Below, in pieces: positions 61,700-64,000 of a DNA stretch of 64,000 nucleotides. The translations under genes were made by a program, and so were the position numbers. Below the pieces are notes generated by a model. It ran no database searches, was not told the DNA's origin, and worked only from the letters and a program-made list of their open reading frames with translations. Source of the DNA: Campylobacter sp. RM16189 (GTDB lineage Bacteria > Campylobacterota > Campylobacteria > Campylobacterales > Campylobacteraceae); NCBI RefSeq assembly GCF_012978815.1, contig NZ_LIWR01000008.1, positions 1-64,000 on the forward strand, read 5' to 3'. Each line of letters opens with the position of its first letter. Position 1 is the stretch's first letter.

Positions 61700-62155
61700 T
61701 TAGCCTAAAAATTTTAAAGTAGACAAAAATCCCTCAAGTCCCATTTTGATATCTTTAAATGTGGTTTCAAAATCCCCTGTGTACCAAGGATCGGCGACAT
61801 CATCGCTAGAGCCTGCAAACGAAAGTAGCTTTGCAACTTTTTTGCTTTTAAATCCAGCGATACGCTCGATATTTCTGATGTTTGCCGTGTCCATTGCGAT
61901 TATATGGTCGTAGTAATCTATATCGCTCTTTTTCATCTGAACGGCTCTGTGTGATACTACCGCTACGCCATTTTGCTTTAGTTGTGCTTGTGTGCCGTGA
62001 TGAACGGGATTGCCTATCTCTTCGCTGCTTGTGCCTGCAGAAGCTATTTCAAATTTGCCGTCTAAGTCGCGCTGCGTGACTATGTGGGTAAATAAAGACT
62101 CAGCCATCGTGCTTCTGCAGATGTTTCCGTGACATACGAACAAAACCTTTATCAT
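61700..62155 (-). CDS. Low-molecular-weight protein-tyrosine phosphatase
   Basis: 151 aa from ATG 62155, which gives the family N-terminus MIKVLFVCHGNICRSTM; an upstream start at 62197 would run into the ABC-F gene. P-loop CHGNICRS (C8, R14) and the general acid DPW (VADPWYTGDF). Dephosphorylates tyrosine or arsenate-like substrates. Directly follows the ABC-F gene by 4 nt. Confidence 0.92.
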   Translation of the reverse strand: MIKVLFVCHGNICRSTMAESLFTHIVTQRDLDGKFEIASAGTSSEEIGNPVHHGTQAQLKQNGVAVVSHRAVQMKKSDIDYYDHIIAMDTANIRNIERIAGFKSKKVAKLLSFAGSSDDVADPWYTGDFETTFKDIKMGLEGFLSTLKFLG

Positions 62156-62159
62156 GTAC

Positions 62160-63746
62160 TTAAACTCCAGCCTCAAGCTGCTGCATATACTCTTCAAATG
62201 TGCCTTTAAAATCCACTATCTCGCCATCTCCTTTAAGGTGGATAACGCGGTTTGCAAACGCATCAATGAGCTCCCTGTCGTGGCTTATGCAGATTACGTT
62301 GCCGTTAAATTTATAAAGCGCCTCGCCAAGAGCGATGATAGCCTCAAGGTCAAGGTGGTTGTTTGGTTCATCCAAGATCAGCAAATTTCCGCGGTCAAGC
62401 ATGATCTTACTTAGCATTAGTCTGTGCTTTTCGCCTCCGCTTAGCGCGCTTACTGATTTTTCCTGCTCGGCACCGCTAAAGAGCATCCTGCCAAGACATT
62501 TTCTGATCTCATCTAGGTCTTTGTTTTTCTCATCTTGTAGCCACTCGTATAGCTTAAGTTCGCCTGAAATTTTATTTGTCGTATCTTGCGCAAAGTAGCT
62601 TGGCTCAATGGTTGCGCCTATGTGGATATCGCCGCTATCAGGCTTAACCTCGCCTATGATGATCCTACAAAGCGTGCTTTTGCCCACACCGTTTGCGCCT
62701 ATGATAGCCACTTTATCGTTCTTTTCGAGCTTAAAGCTAAAATTTTCAAAAAGCGTTTTATCAAATTTCTTGCTTATGTTGCGAACTTCTAAAATCTCGT
62801 TTCCGATATCGCGCTTGGTGCGAAAGAGTATGCTCGGATCGCGTCTGCTTGAGACTTTTATCTCTTCGATATCAAGCTTGCTTAACTGCTTTTGACGGCT
62901 TGTAGCTTGGCGAGCTTTGCTTGCGTTTGCGCTAAATCTGGCGATAAATTTCTCAAGCTCCTCTTTTTCTTTGAGCTTCTTATCGCGCTCCATCTCATGC
63001 TGTTTTGCAACGAGAGTTGAAGCGATATACCAGTCGTCATAGTTACCCGTAAATTCGCGGATTCTCTTAAAATCCACATCTAAAATATGTGTGCAAACAG
63101 CGTTTATAAAGTGTCGGTCGTGGCTGATAACAACCATCGTGCCCTCGTGGCGATTTAGCTCGTTTTCAAGCCATTTTATGCTCTCGATATCAAGGTTGTT
63201 GGTTGGCTCATCTAAAAATAAAATATCAGGTTTTGGAAAGAGCACTTGAGCCAAAAGCACTTTAAATTTGTCAGAATTTTCAACTTCGCTCATAAGCTTA
63301 TCGAAGTCGCTAAACCCAAGCGAGCTTAGGATTTTTTCTATCCTTGTTTCATACTCATAGCTTGGATCTTCTTCAGCCGTTATCATCTCTAAAACGCCTA
63401 AGCGCTCATTTATCTCATCAGTAAATTCCTCGCTCATATAAAGCTTTTCTTTCTCTTTAACCGCATCATAAAGGCGCTTGTTGCCGTATAAGACGGCATC
63501 TTTGATAGTGAAATTTTCAAACGCAAACTGATCTTGTCCGAGTGTGCCTACTCTTAGGCCGTTTTCGATGATGATGTCGCCTGAATTTGCCTCAAGTTCG
63601 CCTGATAAAATCTTTAAAAACGTTGATTTGCCGGCTCCGTTTGCACCGATGAGTCCGTATCTATTTTGGCGATTTAGCTTTAAATTTACATCTTCAAACA
63701 GAAGCTGCGCGTTAAATCTCATAACTAAATTTTTAATCTCAACCAT
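62160..63746 (-). CDS. ABC-F family ATPase (YbiT-like)
   Basis: 528 aa, two ABC domains joined by a linker rich in charged residues (LKEKEELEKFIARFSANASKARQATSRQKQL). Walker A motifs GANGAGKST and GANGVGKST, Walker B FLDEPTNNLD and ILDEPNNHLD, signature LSGGEKHR. No membrane domain, so it acts on the ribosome; YbiT-like by domain layout. The subfamily assignment is by eye. Confidence 0.9.
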   Translation of the reverse strand: MVEIKNLVMRFNAQLLFEDVNLKLNRQNRYGLIGANGAGKSTFLKILSGELEANSGDIIIENGLRVGTLGQDQFAFENFTIKDAVLYGNKRLYDAVKEKEKLYMSEEFTDEINERLGVLEMITAEEDPSYEYETRIEKILSSLGFSDFDKLMSEVENSDKFKVLLAQVLFPKPDILFLDEPTNNLDIESIKWLENELNRHEGTMVVISHDRHFINAVCTHILDVDFKRIREFTGNYDDWYIASTLVAKQHEMERDKKLKEKEELEKFIARFSANASKARQATSRQKQLSKLDIEEIKVSSRRDPSILFRTKRDIGNEILEVRNISKKFDKTLFENFSFKLEKNDKVAIIGANGVGKSTLCRIIIGEVKPDSGDIHIGATIEPSYFAQDTTNKISGELKLYEWLQDEKNKDLDEIRKCLGRMLFSGAEQEKSVSALSGGEKHRLMLSKIMLDRGNLLILDEPNNHLDLEAIIALGEALYKFNGNVICISHDRELIDAFANRVIHLKGDGEIVDFKGTFEEYMQQLEAGV

Positions 63747-64000
63747 TATCTTCCTTATATTTAAATTTTATGGATTTTGCCAAAAAGTCGTTTAAAATTG
63801 CTATAAACCAATAATTAACTTTACAAATTATTTTTTTGTAAATTTGTAACATAATGTAATTTTGTAACACATAGATACAAAGTTACATTATTGTATGGAC
63901 ATAATTATAATATTTTATGCTATAATCCTCGAAATTTATGTGTTGTAAAAAGTATAGACAATATAAATAAAGTATAATTTTGTCATTTATTTTTATAATA
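63747..64000 (+). promoter_or_regulatory. Right-edge regulatory region: dyad and promoter for an off-window gene
   Basis: No gene in these 254 nt. A 16-bp inverted repeat ATAATGTAATTTTGTA (63851-63866) / TACAAAGTTACATTAT (63876-63891) has one mismatch; its TGTAA...TTACA ends resemble TetR-type (CmeR-like) operators. TTTTATGCTATAATCC gives a -10 TATAAT at 63921-63926 directed to the right. Confidence 0.5.

Noticed and set aside
1..64000. CRISPR array
   Set aside because: No regularly spaced direct repeats were seen; the dispersed 15-bp operator copies are kilobases apart.

Overview
The window is a piece of an AT-rich Campylobacterota chromosome, most likely a Campylobacter species other than C. 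jejuni. This rests on gene content and order: a napAGHBFLD periplasmic nitrate reductase operon, MomP-type porins that share one signal peptide, a chu/exb/tonB heme locus, a divergent tupA-tupBC tungstate locus, and Campylobacter-type extended -10 promoters. The species cannot be fixed from sequence alone.

Positions 1-20624 look like the right-hand part of an integrated accessory island. It ends at 20612-20624 in a copy of the 3' end of the tmRNA gene (ssrA), the expected scar of tmRNA-targeted integration. No integrase lies in the window, so the other end must be to the left. The island holds (a) a six-gene operon (325-10577) encoding a GrpE-like coiled-coil protein, two tandem giant Hsp70/actin-fold ATPases, a HerA/FtsK-type ATPase, a glycine-rich hydrophobic protein and a small protein; (b) small membrane proteins and a zinc ribbon (10847-11752, minus strand); (c) a WYL-domain regulator (11807-12676, minus); (d) two unknown proteins (12779-13904); (e) a PD-(D/E)XK-like nuclease with a RavA-type MoxR ATPase and a ViaA-type VWA protein (14222-17825); and (f) a HEPN-motif protein, a broken zinc-ribbon gene and another membrane protein (17875-20076, minus).

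The main observation is that five near-identical operators, TGACA-N5-TGTCA (consensus TGACACAACCTGTCA), precede the transcription units of this island. All five have the same orientation relative to their gene, and four lie 42-49 nt before the start codon. A WYL-type regulator encoded in the middle is the obvious candidate to bind them. The island therefore looks like one co-regulated, probably anti-mobile-element or stress system built on an Hsp70-like pair plus HerA and RavA-ViaA machines. I do not recognise it as a named defence system.

From 21078 on the content is core chromosome. There is a lipoprotein cluster with YcfL-, LpoB- and CsgG-like proteins (21078-26043). The nap operon (26513-33155) sits behind a perfect FNR-type palindrome. 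Next come an M20 amidohydrolase and two small proteins, then two paralogous porins flanking a cytochrome c, then dps, pgi and galU. A large iron/heme region (42072-57150, minus) carries three paralogous TonB receptors, ExbBD, TonB, the ChuBCD importer, both an oxygen-dependent (ChuZ) and a radical-SAM anaerobic (ChuW/HutW-like plus flavodoxin) heme-degradation route, and a PvdE/YojI-type ABC exporter. A repeated 16-bp Fur-like box precedes several of these units. The window ends with tupCB/tupA, a YigZ-family protein, an MsrA-MsrB fusion, a low-molecular-weight phosphatase, an ABC-F ATPase, and a promoter with a dyad that drives a gene beyond the right edge.
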